The notes beneath the pieces are model-generated. The model was not told the origin of the DNA, ran no database searches, and saw only the letters and a program-made list of their open reading frames with translations. Below are positions 16,953 through 26,132 of a stretch of 64,000 nucleotides of DNA, in pieces (the stretch's first letter is position 1; every line of letters begins with the position of its first letter). Source of the DNA: Petrimonas sulfuriphila (GTDB lineage Bacteria > Bacteroidota > Bacteroidia > Bacteroidales > Dysgonomonadaceae); assembly GCF_051201015.1 (NCBI RefSeq), contig NZ_JBPEHI010000016.1; one strand, written 5' to 3'. A program made the position numbers and the translations under genes.

Positions 16953-16977
16953 GCCCGAGAGAAAAATTCTCCCGGGC
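16953..16977 (-). terminator. Terminator of yidC
   Basis: GCCCGAGAG (16953-16961) pairs with CTCCCGGGC (16969-16977) with one A-C mismatch. The minus-strand continuation TGTTTTCCTTTT is U-rich. It is 36 bp after the yidC stop. Confidence 0.7.
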
Positions 16978-17013
16978 CATTTTCTATCGTTGAAATTATT
17001 GAAAATTCTACGT

Positions 17014-18978
17014 TTACTTGCGGTAATTTTTCTTTGCTGCTTCTTTTGCCCTTTCGCGAGCTTGTTTTTCCTGCATTTTTTGAGCTTCAGCCAGTCGAGC
17101 CATAAAACCCGATTGTTTTTTGGGCTTTTTCTTGTTGGCTTCCAGCTGGGCAAGCAGTTTATCTTCGTTCAGAAACTGTTTGAACAGGAACGTAAACCCA
17201 ATGGTGAACAATGTGGATAAGAAATAATAGTAATTCAAACCTGCGGGATAAGAGTTCAGGAAAAAGAACATCATAACGGACATAAGAATGGGCATCGATT
17301 TCATTCCCGGCATTTGGGTCTGCCCGGTATCGGTGGCCGCCATGTTGTATTTGGTGTAAAACACGTTCACTACCGTCATCAATAAACAAAACAAGCTGAT
17401 GTGGTTCCCGAGGAACTTCGAAATAAACGGAATATTAGCCTCCCACCTTATAATGGAGTCGAATGTGGAAAGGTCGTGTGCCCACAGAAAACTTTGCTGG
17501 CGCAACTCGATTGCCGAAGGGAAAAAGAAGAAAAAAGCAAGCAAAATAGGCATTTGAAGCAACATCGGGAAACATCCGCTCATAGGGCTTGCCCCAGCTT
17601 TGTTATACAGTTCCATAGTGGCCTGTTGACGTTTGAGCATCATTTCCTTATCCTGTCCGGGATATTTGGCTTCAATTTCTTTGATTTGCGGGCGTAGCAC
17701 ACGCATTTTCGCAGATGATTTAAACGACTTATATGTCAACGGAAGAATGATCAACTTGATTAAAAGTGTCATTATAAGAATAATGATTCCCATTCCCCAA
17801 TCGAATTTCAGGAAGTAATTAAATACGGGAATGGTGAAATATTTGTTGATCCAACTTAACCATTTGTATCCTAAATCTACCAGTTCTTCCAGATAAAGTT
17901 TCTGATTGTTCTCCTTGATCGCTTTATCGTAGTTTTTCAGTGTATAAAAATGGTTTGGCCCGAAATAGTAATTAAAAGATGCGGTGAGTTCGTCTTTCTG
18001 CGGGTCGGCAGTTACCGGAACCCAGGTTTCAGCCTTGTAATCCTTGATGTGCTCGGTTGTACTGAGCGGTTGGGATGTAAGGATGGTGTTGCTGAAAGGT
18101 TTTTCGGCAATAATGATCGTGCTGAAGAACTGATCTTTGAATGCAAACCATTTCACCGGTTCGGTAAGCTCTTTCCGCTCGTTTTTGCTATCACTTAATT
18201 TCTGGACATCTTGTCCCAGGTACCTGTAGTTTAATCGTGCAAAACGGTTCTCAAACTGGCGTCCCTGCTCTTGCTGACGGACTTTTTGTTCCCAGTTGAC
18301 ACGGAAATTTGTTAAACTCTCCGGATGCAAACCGTTTTTCATTCCGGCTATCCGGACATCAAAGTCCAGCATGAATTCATTGGCGGGAAGAGTGTAGATT
18401 AAGTCAATGTGTTGTTCCGGAGAACTTTCTAAACGCATCACTACCGACTTTCCGTCGGCGGTTGGTATTGGAGTAAACCATTGATCTTCCGTGGATAAAC
18501 GAACGCTGTTGCGGTTAAAGAGTTCCAGGTTAAACCGGGCTTCGTCACCTTCGAAAAGATAGAGACTGTCGCCGTTAAATTTCTTCTCGCCTTTGAGTTG
18601 TACCGAATGAATGCTTCCGCCCAATGTGCTTAAGACCAATTTAAGCTTTTCATTTTCCAGGGTGACAAATTCTTCTACGGCGGCCTTTATTTCTGTTGTT
18701 GAATCGGTTGGAGCACCAATTGAATCATTGACAGCAGGTGTTCCGGTTGCGAAAAAATCGGTAACTCTACTTTGCTGTTTGATTTCAGAAGTTTGCCTGG
18801 GATCATCGGTTGCCAATCGCTCCGCTTCTAACGCAGCCTTTTGGGTTTCGACTTGTTGTATTGAATCGCGCAACCTTTGTTGCTCCGCTATCTGTTCCTG
18901 GCTGGGCCGGTTTAAAAACGTGAACGCAATAACGATTGCACCAATCAGTAAAAAACCAATAATTGTATTTTTATCCAT
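17014..18978 (-). CDS. yidC: Membrane protein insertase YidC
   Basis: A 654-residue Oxa1/YidC insertase that folds and inserts inner-membrane proteins alone or with SecYEG. It has an N-terminal membrane anchor (about 4-22), a large periplasmic beta domain (about 60-360), then five conserved membrane segments starting at FKFDWGMGIIILIM with the positively charged hairpin (KMRVLRPQIKEIEAKYPGQ). The tail is rich in Lys/Arg (KQARERAKEAAKKNYRK), as in many Bacteroidota homologues. The frame extends to 19011, but ATG 18978 (MDKNTIIGF) is the family start, and the extension reads through the hairpin at 18994-19015. Confidence 0.96.
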   Translation of the reverse strand: MDKNTIIGFLLIGAIVIAFTFLNRPSQEQIAEQQRLRDSIQQVETQKAALEAERLATDDPRQTSEIKQQSRVTDFFATGTPAVNDSIGAPTDSTTEIKAAVEEFVTLENEKLKLVLSTLGGSIHSVQLKGEKKFNGDSLYLFEGDEARFNLELFNRNSVRLSTEDQWFTPIPTADGKSVVMRLESSPEQHIDLIYTLPANEFMLDFDVRIAGMKNGLHPESLTNFRVNWEQKVRQQEQGRQFENRFARLNYRYLGQDVQKLSDSKNERKELTEPVKWFAFKDQFFSTIIIAEKPFSNTILTSQPLSTTEHIKDYKAETWVPVTADPQKDELTASFNYYFGPNHFYTLKNYDKAIKENNQKLYLEELVDLGYKWLSWINKYFTIPVFNYFLKFDWGMGIIILIMTLLIKLIILPLTYKSFKSSAKMRVLRPQIKEIEAKYPGQDKEMMLKRQQATMELYNKAGASPMSGCFPMLLQMPILLAFFFFFPSAIELRQQSFLWAHDLSTFDSIIRWEANIPFISKFLGNHISLFCLLMTVVNVFYTKYNMAATDTGQTQMPGMKSMPILMSVMMFFFLNSYPAGLNYYYFLSTLFTIGFTFLFKQFLNEDKLLAQLEANKKKPKKQSGFMARLAEAQKMQEKQARERAKEAAKKNYRK

Positions 18979-18993
18979 TCTTACACAATAAAA

Positions 18994-19015
18994 GAGAGCG
19001 AATTGAATCACTCTC
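18994..19015 (-). promoter_or_regulatory. Terminator-like hairpin in the yidC leader
   Basis: On the minus strand GAGAGTGA pairs with TCGCTCTC (8 bp with one G-U) around TTCAAT and is followed by TTTTATT. It ends about 15 bases before the yidC ATG. It could end an upstream transcript, attenuate yidC, or hide its ribosome-binding region. Confidence 0.5.
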
Positions 19016-19156
19016 GCAATTATTCAAAATAATTATCTTTTTTAATCGAAACCAACATTTTCGTTGAGTAAATCAACCAGAAGCCAAACTTGCCCGGATA
19101 ATGAACATAGGCGACTCAAAATGGCACACTTTAATAAACTTGTTTTCTCGAAGCTA

Positions 19157-19164
19157 CAAAGGTA
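19157..19164 (-). promoter_or_regulatory. Probable -7 element for yidC
   Basis: Minus-strand TACCTTTG matches TAnnTTTG. The best -33 candidate (TCTG at 19187-19190) is imperfect and 22 bp away. The implied leader is about 170 bases. Confidence 0.45.
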
Positions 19165-19306
19165 CAAAAAAAAGTAAAACGAATAACAGAAGAACTGTTT
19201 TTTAGTGAATCAGCTATTTGTTATCGACAAGGTGAAATATATTTCATAATTGATAAAATTATTGTTTTTTCGTATCATATTAAAATTATATTTGCCAATA
19301 ACGTAT

Positions 19307-19314
19307 TACTTTTG
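19307..19314 (+). promoter_or_regulatory. -7 element for the XRE-cupin / acyl-CoA synthetase operon
   Basis: TACTTTTG matches the consensus; no TTTG is present at the right distance upstream. The implied start is near 19320, about 34 bases before the ATG. Sequence from 19020 to here is AT-rich and otherwise featureless. Confidence 0.5.
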
Positions 19315-19353
19315 TAGTTTTGTGCCCGGAAATAAAAAATATTTACGAAATTT

Positions 19354-19920
19354 ATGAATCCTGTTACAGAGAAAATAAAAATGGTGTGTGCCGGCAAAAA
19401 TATTCCGGCGGAAGAGCTGGCGGCTAATGCAGGCTTGACTGTAGAACAGATTGAACTTATTTTTAACAGTGAAAAAATACCCTCGCTGTCATCGCTTATC
19501 AAAATCTCCAGGGCGCTGGGAGTTAGATTAGGAACCTTTCTTGACGACAATGAAAACATGGGCCCTGTTGTCAATAAAAACTCCAGGCAATCGCCTCCGG
19601 TTACTTTTACCAGCCATTTAACCAATGCCAATTCACACATCGATTTTTTTTCTTTAGCGGCAAGCAAATCAGGAAGGCATATGGAGCCGTTTCTTATCGA
19701 CATAAAACCTTCCTATTCATCCAAAATGACTACTTCTTCGCACGAGGGAGAAGAGTTTTTGTACGTTTTAAAAGGATCGATAACTGTTTTATACGGATCG
19801 GATAAGTTTGTTTTGAATACCGGTGAAAGCATTTACTACGACTCAGTAGTAGAGCATCTGGTAATCTCGGCAAGCGATGAGCCTGCTCAGGTGCTTGCGG
19901 TAGTATACACCCCTAATTAA
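19354..19920 (+). CDS. XRE-family regulator with cupin domain
   Basis: A 188-residue regulator: an N-terminal helix-turn-helix of XRE type (residues about 8-65, AEELAANAGLTVEQIELIF) and a C-terminal cupin barrel (about 110-185, with HEGEEFLYVLKGS and GESIYYDSVVEHLV). Such proteins sense small molecules with the cupin and control a linked metabolic gene. It is followed 11 bp later by an acyl-CoA synthetase gene, which it probably regulates, perhaps in response to an acyl-CoA or fatty acid; the ligand is inferred from linkage only. Confidence 0.85.
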   Translation: MNPVTEKIKMVCAGKNIPAEELAANAGLTVEQIELIFNSEKIPSLSSLIKISRALGVRLGTFLDDNENMGPVVNKNSRQSPPVTFTSHLTNANSHIDFFSLAASKSGRHMEPFLIDIKPSYSSKMTTSSHEGEEFLYVLKGSITVLYGSDKFVLNTGESIYYDSVVEHLVISASDEPAQVLAVVYTPN

Positions 19921-19931
19921 TTCACCGTTTT

Positions 19932-21581
19932 ATGCAACTTTTTGAGAAGACACTAGGTGATTGGCTCGAGTACTGGGCCAATGAAACCCCTGATAAAGAA
20001 TATATTGTATATTCCGATCGAAACCTTCGCTTCACATGGAAGTCGTTCGATGAACGGGTAAATAACATGGCCAATGGGCTGTTATCGATCGGAGTAACCC
20101 GAGGAACTAACGTAGGGATTTGGGCACAAAATGTTCCCGATTGGTTAACAGTGCTTTATGCCACGGCAAAAATAGGTGCTGTGGCAGTGACTGTTAACAC
20201 TAACTACAAAACCGAAGAACTGGCTTTTGTGCTGAAAAATGCGGATATGCACACGCTATGCCTAACTGAAGGAATCCCCGGTAGTGATTATATTGATATG
20301 ATTTATGAACTTTTGCCGGAATTGAGAACCACACAACGCGGAAAACTCAAAAACGACCGTTTTCCCGGGATGAGGAATGTGGTATATATTGGACAGGAAA
20401 AATTCCGCGGGATGTACAACACAGCTGAGCTTCTTTTAGTAGGTGCCAGCCGTCCCAAAGATGAGTTCCGTGCGCTCCGAGAGCAGACCGGTTGCCACGA
20501 TATAGTGAATATGCAGTATACATCGGGAACAACCGGATTTCCAAAAGGCGTGATGCTCAGCCACCACAACATCACCAACAACGGTTATTTAACGGGTGTC
20601 CACATGAAATTCACACCCGATGATAAGTGCTGTATCTGCGTTCCTTTGTTCCATTGTTTTGGCGTAGTGTTGGCTACGATGTGTTGCCTCACTCATGGGA
20701 GCACCCAGGTAATGGTGGAGAGATTTGATCCGCTATTGGTTCTGGCTTCTATTCACAAGGAGCGCTGTACCGTCTTGCACGGCGTTCCTACTATGTTTAT
20801 TGCCGAGTTGAATCATCCCATGTTCCCTTTGTTCGATATGAGTTCGTTGCGGACGGGAATAATGGCTGGTTCGCTTTGTCCGGTAGAACTGATGAAGCAG
20901 GTAAACGAAAAAATGTTCATGGACATTACCAGCGTGTATGGACTTACTGAAACCTCGCCGGGAATGACACAAACCCATGTTGATGATCCATTCGGAGTAC
21001 GTTGTTCAACCGTAGGGCGTGCCTATGAGTTTACCGATGTTAAGGTGCTTGATCCGGTTACAGGAAGAGAATGTCTCGTAGGAGTAGAAGGAGAAATGTG
21101 CTGTCGCGGTTATAATGTGATGAAGGGTTATTACAAAAACCCGGAAGCAACTGCTCAGGTAATTGATGCTAATGGATACCTGCATTCGGGCGACCTGGGT
21201 ATGAAAGACGAAGACGGCAATTATCGTATCACGGGAAGGATCAAAGACATGATTATTAGGGGCGGAGAAAACATTTCTCCCAAAGAAGTAGAGGATTTTC
21301 TTTATAAAATGCCTGAAGTCAGGGATGTGCAGGTAGTAGCAGTGGCTTCACCCAGATATGGGGAGGACGTGGGTGCTTTTATTATCCTAAAAGAGGGAAA
21401 AGAACTGACGCGTGAAGATGTCCGCGATTTTTGCAAGGATCATATTGCCCGGTACAAAATTCCAAGATACGTGTTCTTTATCAGTCAATTCCCAATGACA
21501 GGAAGCGGTAAAATACAAAAATTCCGTCTGCGCCAAATGGCATTGGAAATGTGCGAAGCGCAAGGCATTGAGATAATTTAA
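19932..21581 (+). CDS. AMP-forming acyl-CoA synthetase
   Basis: A 549-residue member of the adenylate-forming family that activates a carboxylic acid with ATP and joins it to CoA. Motifs seen are the P-loop YTSGTTGFPKG (near 197), YGLTETSPGMT (near 336), GDLGMKDEDGNYRITGRIKD (near 419), and the catalytic C-terminal lysine in GSGKIQKFRLRQ (near 525). The substrate is likely a medium or long fatty acid by similarity to FadD-like enzymes. It sits 11 bp after the XRE-cupin regulator and converges with the S41 peptidase gene with a six-base gap. Confidence 0.9.
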   Translation: MQLFEKTLGDWLEYWANETPDKEYIVYSDRNLRFTWKSFDERVNNMANGLLSIGVTRGTNVGIWAQNVPDWLTVLYATAKIGAVAVTVNTNYKTEELAFVLKNADMHTLCLTEGIPGSDYIDMIYELLPELRTTQRGKLKNDRFPGMRNVVYIGQEKFRGMYNTAELLLVGASRPKDEFRALREQTGCHDIVNMQYTSGTTGFPKGVMLSHHNITNNGYLTGVHMKFTPDDKCCICVPLFHCFGVVLATMCCLTHGSTQVMVERFDPLLVLASIHKERCTVLHGVPTMFIAELNHPMFPLFDMSSLRTGIMAGSLCPVELMKQVNEKMFMDITSVYGLTETSPGMTQTHVDDPFGVRCSTVGRAYEFTDVKVLDPVTGRECLVGVEGEMCCRGYNVMKGYYKNPEATAQVIDANGYLHSGDLGMKDEDGNYRITGRIKDMIIRGGENISPKEVEDFLYKMPEVRDVQVVAVASPRYGEDVGAFIILKEGKELTREDVRDFCKDHIARYKIPRYVFFISQFPMTGSGKIQKFRLRQMALEMCEAQGIEII

Positions 21582-21587
21582 GGGTCG

Positions 21588-22604
21588 TCATCGACCTGAA
21601 GAATGAATCAGTTCCCTCGCTTTTTCGATAATGGAGTCTTTTCCTTTTGATTTGTCACTTTCAGTCATGGAAACATATACATCGGGTTCGATACCGAATT
21701 CGATATGTTCCTTGTTAACATTGTACATGGGTGATGCGGAAAACCGGATAGACCAGCCATTTGGTAGTTCCGACGAGAAAGGTAATCCGCTCCCGCCGCC
21801 GGTTTTATCCCCAATAATTGTAGCGTTTGGGGCATGTTTCATAACGTTTACGAAGTCGTTCGTGGCGCTGTAACAACTTCTGTTGGTCAGAACAATTACC
21901 GGCTTTTGATACCTTATCTTGTCGTAGCTGTTCACGTATTTGGGATAAAAATCAGAAAAGTCGGAATGCCCTTTACCAATCTTGTGGGAAATATATCCTA
22001 CCAGTGTTTTTTCGTTGAAAAATCGTGAAGCAATTCGCTCTACGTTGGTTAAACTGCCTCCTCCATTGTTGCGGACATCAAAGATGATTCCTTTACAAAC
22101 AGCCATCTGGCTTAATACCTGCGACATATTTGCGTCACCGATATCGTTCGAAAAGCTACCGTAGTAAACGTAGCCGATATTATCGTCCAAAATTTTATAA
22201 TACATTCCACCGGCAATGGCGAAATCTCGCTCAAGGTATTTTTTCTGAATATTCGGGTCAAAGTTTAACGGGAAATCCTCCGTCCAACTCCAATAACGGG
22301 ACATGTCGTGCGAGGCAATCAAGTTTACATGTCCGTCTTTCAGCTCGGAGAGCATTTCACCCATTAGGTTGAAAAGGGCGTAGTTTCCCATATCGTTCTT
22401 TACCCTTGAACCGTACTTTTTGTACACGGCATCCCAGTCAATTTCCTTGTATTCAAAGAAACAATAATTCTCATCGAGAATCTTCCAAAGTGCGTCGAAA
22501 TTACTGCGTGGATCGTTATCAAAACGCATACTGTCTTCGCATCCCGAAACAACGGAAAGCGAAAAGAGAAAAATCAACAGGTGTTTTATTTTTCTGAATA
22601 TCAT
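21588..22604 (-). CDS. S41-family peptidase lipoprotein
   Basis: A 338-residue serine peptidase of the C-terminal processing/tricorn family (S41). The signal ends in lipobox VSGC, so it is membrane-anchored. A helical N-terminal part carries LSELKDGHVNL, typical of Bacteroidota S41 proteins; the core has GIIFDVRNNGGGS and the nucleophile region TNRSCYSATNDF. A PDZ domain is short or absent. The frame extends to 22640, but ATG 22604 begins the signal and lies 4 bp after the GH25 stop, suggesting translational coupling. Confidence 0.85.
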   Translation of the reverse strand: MIFRKIKHLLIFLFSLSVVSGCEDSMRFDNDPRSNFDALWKILDENYCFFEYKEIDWDAVYKKYGSRVKNDMGNYALFNLMGEMLSELKDGHVNLIASHDMSRYWSWTEDFPLNFDPNIQKKYLERDFAIAGGMYYKILDDNIGYVYYGSFSNDIGDANMSQVLSQMAVCKGIIFDVRNNGGGSLTNVERIASRFFNEKTLVGYISHKIGKGHSDFSDFYPKYVNSYDKIRYQKPVIVLTNRSCYSATNDFVNVMKHAPNATIIGDKTGGGSGLPFSSELPNGWSIRFSASPMYNVNKEHIEFGIEPDVYVSMTESDKSKGKDSIIEKARELIHSSGR

Positions 22605-22608
22605 TGCG

Positions 22609-23412
22609 CTAAGGTAATAACAATTTTTTAAAGTCATCAAATGAATTGCGGTAATAATTCAGGTCGATATCGTTAACAACACCGGAAATTTTTCCTGTAT
22701 GCGAAAATTGCCACATTACCCAGTTCTTATAGTCACCGCCGGGTTCTTTATGTAAGTCGCATATCCATAACGGGTTGTCTGGAAAATTATCCTTTATATA
22801 CATTTTATAGCATTCCTTGTTGGTATATATTACCGGACGTTTGCCGTATTGTTTAAACAGTGCCGACTCGAGGTTTCTGAGCTCTTTTATCATTCTCCCG
22901 TGCGACTCTTTATCGTTGCAGGCACGGTTGATAGCAGAATGTTCAACATCTATGGCTGGAATCATGTCGCCGGATTGCAGCGTCGAATTTCGTATGAAAT
23001 GCTGTGCCTGTTTTTTACCGTCCCGTCCGAAAGTGTAAAAATGGTAGGAGCCAATTCTCAGGCCCGCATCTTTGGCTACTTTATAATTTTTCTTGTAATC
23101 CCTGTCTTTGTGCTTCGATCCTTCGGTTGATTTCAGATAGACAAACGTAATGTTTTCTTCCCGGAGTTGGTGCCAGTTGATATAAGAATTATGATGAGAG
23201 ACGTCTACCCCGCGAACCAGGTACTTTTGAGAGAACTGTGGATGGTCAAAAGAATGAAATATTTCATTCGTCGAAAAGCGGATGAACCGATAAACGCCAA
23301 CGGCAAAAAGAGCAGCCAGAAAAACGACAATAAGCCAAACAACCTGTCGTCCATTTTTGCTTAATTTTAGTCGTTTCCCGCGGCTGTATGCAGCCCGTCT
23401 TCTTTTTGCCAT
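22609..23412 (-). CDS. GH25 family lysozyme, membrane-anchored
   Basis: A 267-residue protein with a basic cytosolic start (MAKRRRAAYSRGKRLK), one membrane segment (about 25-43) and a GH25 muramidase domain. Family motifs are GVDVSHHN (near 68), TFVYLKSTEG (near 90), IAIDVE-like PAIDVEHS (near 150) and a terminal VMWQFSHTG with NDIDLNYY. The Asp and Glu of DVE are the catalytic pair known for GH25. It likely cleaves peptidoglycan in the periplasm. It lies 25 bp after rpiB and directly before the S41 peptidase. Confidence 0.9.
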   Translation of the reverse strand: MAKRRRAAYSRGKRLKLSKNGRQVVWLIVVFLAALFAVGVYRFIRFSTNEIFHSFDHPQFSQKYLVRGVDVSHHNSYINWHQLREENITFVYLKSTEGSKHKDRDYKKNYKVAKDAGLRIGSYHFYTFGRDGKKQAQHFIRNSTLQSGDMIPAIDVEHSAINRACNDKESHGRMIKELRNLESALFKQYGKRPVIYTNKECYKMYIKDNFPDNPLWICDLHKEPGGDYKNWVMWQFSHTGKISGVVNDIDLNYYRNSFDDFKKLLLP

Positions 23413-23437
23413 TGGCGTTCAAATACAACAAACTCTC

Positions 23438-23893
23438 TTATTCGCAGGGAATCTTGTTGATTCTTCTCTCGTGTCTACCACCTTCGAAAGGCGTATTGAG
23501 AAAGGTTACCAGGATTTCGTAAATTTCTTCCTCGTTTAGCAGCCTGCCTGGCAAGGCCAGCACATTAGCATTGTTGTGAGCGCGCGCCAGATAAGCTACT
23601 TCTTTGTTCCAGCAGAGGGCGGAGCGAATATCCCGGTGCTTGTTCATCGTCATATTTATACCGTTCCCCGATCCACAAGCAGCAATTCCAGGATAACATT
23701 CTCCGTTCTCAACGGCTGTTGCCAGGGGATGGGCAAAATCGGCATAATCTGAACTTTCTTCGGAATAGGCACCAAAATCTTTGAAAGGAATTCCCTTTTC
23801 CGTCAACAGTTTGATAACAATTTGTTTGGCCGCAAAACCAGCATGGTCTGAAGCCAATCCAATGGGTTTCTCTGTTTTATCGAATAAAGACAT
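23438..23893 (-). CDS. rpiB: Ribose-5-phosphate isomerase B
   Basis: A 151-residue RpiB-type isomerase interconverting ribose 5-phosphate and ribulose 5-phosphate in the pentose phosphate pathway. Motifs are IGLASDHAGF (residues 11-20), the active-site loop CGSGNGINMTMNK (near 75-87; the Cys is the general base) and ARAHNNANVLALPGR. ATG 23893 is preferred over the upstream in-frame start at 23914. It follows tkt by 27 bp, a fitting pentose-phosphate pair. Confidence 0.95.
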   Translation of the reverse strand: MSLFDKTEKPIGLASDHAGFAAKQIVIKLLTEKGIPFKDFGAYSEESSDYADFAHPLATAVENGECYPGIAACGSGNGINMTMNKHRDIRSALCWNKEVAYLARAHNNANVLALPGRLLNEEEIYEILVTFLNTPFEGGRHERRINKIPCE

Positions 23894-23920
23894 GATTTTT
23901 TTATTTAAACTCAAAACTTG

Positions 23921-25945
23921 TTATAGTAATTTTTTCACTTGCTCATACACGTTTTTACCCGTGTAGCCGAGTTTTTCATCCAGGATCTTGTAGGGTGCCG
24001 AAAATCCAAAAGAATTCATTCCCCATACTTTTCCGTCTGCACCGACCAGGCCTTCTAGCGTTACAGGGAGTCCAGCGGTTAAACCGAATTTCTTTTTGCC
24101 TTCAGGCAGAATCGATTCCTGGTATTCTTTGGTTTGACTGCGGAACAATCCTTCTGATGGAACAGAGACGATTCGCGTTTTTATACCATCGGCTTTCAGT
24201 AGTTCTGCTCCCTCTGCAAGTGTGGAGACTTCCGAGCCCGAAGCCAGGAGAATCACATCATAGTCATTCTCATCCTGTACCACGTAAGCTCCTTTTTCAG
24301 CCTGTAATGCTTCTTTGTACCGGGATCCTGCAGCGGGTAGATCCTTGATGTTCTGTCTCGATAAGATCAACCCTGTAGGCGTCTGTGCATTTTCCAACGC
24401 CATTTTCCAGGCGACTGTCGTTTCATGCACATCTGCAGGACGGAGAACAAGCATCGAATTTTGTCCGTGGTGATTTTGTAGCTTTTCCAACAACCGGATT
24501 TGTGCTTCCTGTTCAACGGGTTGGTGTGTTGGCCCGTCTTCTCCTACTCGAAAAGCATCGTGAGTCCAGATGAAAATAACGGGCGTTCCCATCAAGGCGG
24601 CTACACGAATTGCCGGCTTCATGTAATCGGAGAAGGCGAAGAACGTACCGCACGCAGGAATAACGCCTCCGTGCAAACTCATTCCAATACACATGGCCGA
24701 CAGGGTGAACTCGGCTACACCGGCTTGCAAAAATGCTCCGGAGAAATCATTCTTTTCAAATGCTTTCGTATACTTTAAAAAACCGTCTGTTTTGTCGGAA
24801 TTTGACAAGTCGGCTGAAGCAACAATCATGTTTTCTACTTTTTGAGCCAAAACGCCCAGGACGGTCGCCGATGCTGCACGAGTAGCGTTATCCGGTTTTT
24901 GCCCGATAGAGGCCCAATCGATTTCGGGCAGTTCCCGGGCAAACCAGCGGTGTTTTTTCGCTGCAAGTTCGGGATTGGCTTTTGCCCATATATTGTACCT
25001 TGCTTTTTTAGCAGCTACGATATCGTTGAGTTCTTTTTTTCTCTTATCGTAAAGTGCTGTAACTTCGGGGAAAATAACAAAAGGATTTTCCGGATCACCT
25101 CCCAGGTTTTTAACGGTTTGAGCAAAATCAGCTCCTGCTGCACTTAGGGGTTGTCCGTGTGTGGATACCTGGCATTCAAACGATGTGCAATCTGCTGCCA
25201 AAGCACCACGCCCCATGATGGTATTACCGATAATCAGTGTCGGGCGTTCTTTTTCCGCCTTGGCTTCTGTTAACGCTTTGCGGATTTCATCCACATTGTT
25301 CCCGTCTATCGTGATCACTTTCCAGTTCCACGCTTCGTATTTCTTGGCTACATCTTCACTTGTAACGGCGTCTGTAGTGGTAGAAAGCTGAATGTTATTG
25401 GAATCATAAAACATGATGAAATTATCCAATCCCAAGTGGCCGGCAAGCCGTCCAACCCCTTGTGAAATCTCTTCCTGAATACCACCGTCCGTAATGTATG
25501 CATAAATAGTATGATCAATGGCATCTCCCAAGCGAGCTTTTAAAAACTTAGCGGCAACAGCGGCACCGGCACCGTAAGCGTGTCCTTGCCCCAGAGGCCC
25601 CGAAGTGTTTTCAATTCCCCGTTCGATATCCCGTTCCGGATGGCCGGGTGTGGGGCTACCCCACTGGCGGAATGCTTTGGTCTCGTCTATCGAGAACTTA
25701 CCGCTTAAACACAAAACCGAATAGAACATAGGCGACATATGTCCCGCATCGAGGAAAAACCGGTCACGGCCTTCCCAATGAGGGTTTTCGGGATCGTATT
25801 CCAGAAATTCGCTGTAGAGAACGTTAATAAAATCAGCACCACCCATAGGGCCTCCCGGGTGTCCTGATTTTGCTTTTTCTACCATTGATGCCGACAGGAT
25901 GCGGATATTATCGGCCGCTTTGTTCATTAATGCATTGTCATTCAT
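23921..25945 (-). CDS. tkt: Transketolase
   Basis: A 674-residue thiamine-diphosphate enzyme that moves two-carbon ketol units between sugar phosphates. It shows KSGHPGGPMGGADF at the start, YITDGGIQEEISQGVGRLAG with FYDSNNIQLS (TPP/Mg binding), the pyrimidine-domain THDAFRVGEDGPTHQP and the C-terminal domain. Length is usual. It is first in the minus-strand cluster tkt-rpiB-GH25-S41, with a -7 element at 26024-26031 and a leader of about 75 bases. Confidence 0.97.
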   Translation of the reverse strand: MNDNALMNKAADNIRILSASMVEKAKSGHPGGPMGGADFINVLYSEFLEYDPENPHWEGRDRFFLDAGHMSPMFYSVLCLSGKFSIDETKAFRQWGSPTPGHPERDIERGIENTSGPLGQGHAYGAGAAVAAKFLKARLGDAIDHTIYAYITDGGIQEEISQGVGRLAGHLGLDNFIMFYDSNNIQLSTTTDAVTSEDVAKKYEAWNWKVITIDGNNVDEIRKALTEAKAEKERPTLIIGNTIMGRGALAADCTSFECQVSTHGQPLSAAGADFAQTVKNLGGDPENPFVIFPEVTALYDKRKKELNDIVAAKKARYNIWAKANPELAAKKHRWFARELPEIDWASIGQKPDNATRAASATVLGVLAQKVENMIVASADLSNSDKTDGFLKYTKAFEKNDFSGAFLQAGVAEFTLSAMCIGMSLHGGVIPACGTFFAFSDYMKPAIRVAALMGTPVIFIWTHDAFRVGEDGPTHQPVEQEAQIRLLEKLQNHHGQNSMLVLRPADVHETTVAWKMALENAQTPTGLILSRQNIKDLPAAGSRYKEALQAEKGAYVVQDENDYDVILLASGSEVSTLAEGAELLKADGIKTRIVSVPSEGLFRSQTKEYQESILPEGKKKFGLTAGLPVTLEGLVGADGKVWGMNSFGFSAPYKILDEKLGYTGKNVYEQVKKLL

Positions 25946-26023
25946 AAGATTAGGAAATATTTATTTTTATCAGTTTCTAACGGATCCTTATTGATGTAAT
26001 TCGTGGAACAGTTTCTTATCATA

Positions 26024-26031
26024 CAAAGATA
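26024..26031 (-). promoter_or_regulatory. -7 element for tkt
   Basis: Minus-strand TATCTTTG matches TAnnTTTG; the -33 region has no TTTG. It is divergent from the trmH promoter about 50 bp away. Confidence 0.45.
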
Positions 26032-26081
26032 CGGTTTTTTAAAAATAAAGGGGTGTGAAAATTGACATCATTTTGTGGATA

Positions 26082-26112
26082 TTTGACTCTTTTAATTTAT
26101 TAACTACCTTTG
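26082..26112 (+). promoter_or_regulatory. Promoter of the TrmH-family gene
   Basis: TTTG (26082-26085), a 19-bp spacer and TACCTTTG (26105-26112): a full consensus promoter. Its position inside the longest open frame from 26055 shows that translation must begin further on, at 26133. Confidence 0.8.
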
Positions 26113-26132
26113 CAACGTTTAATACAACAGAA

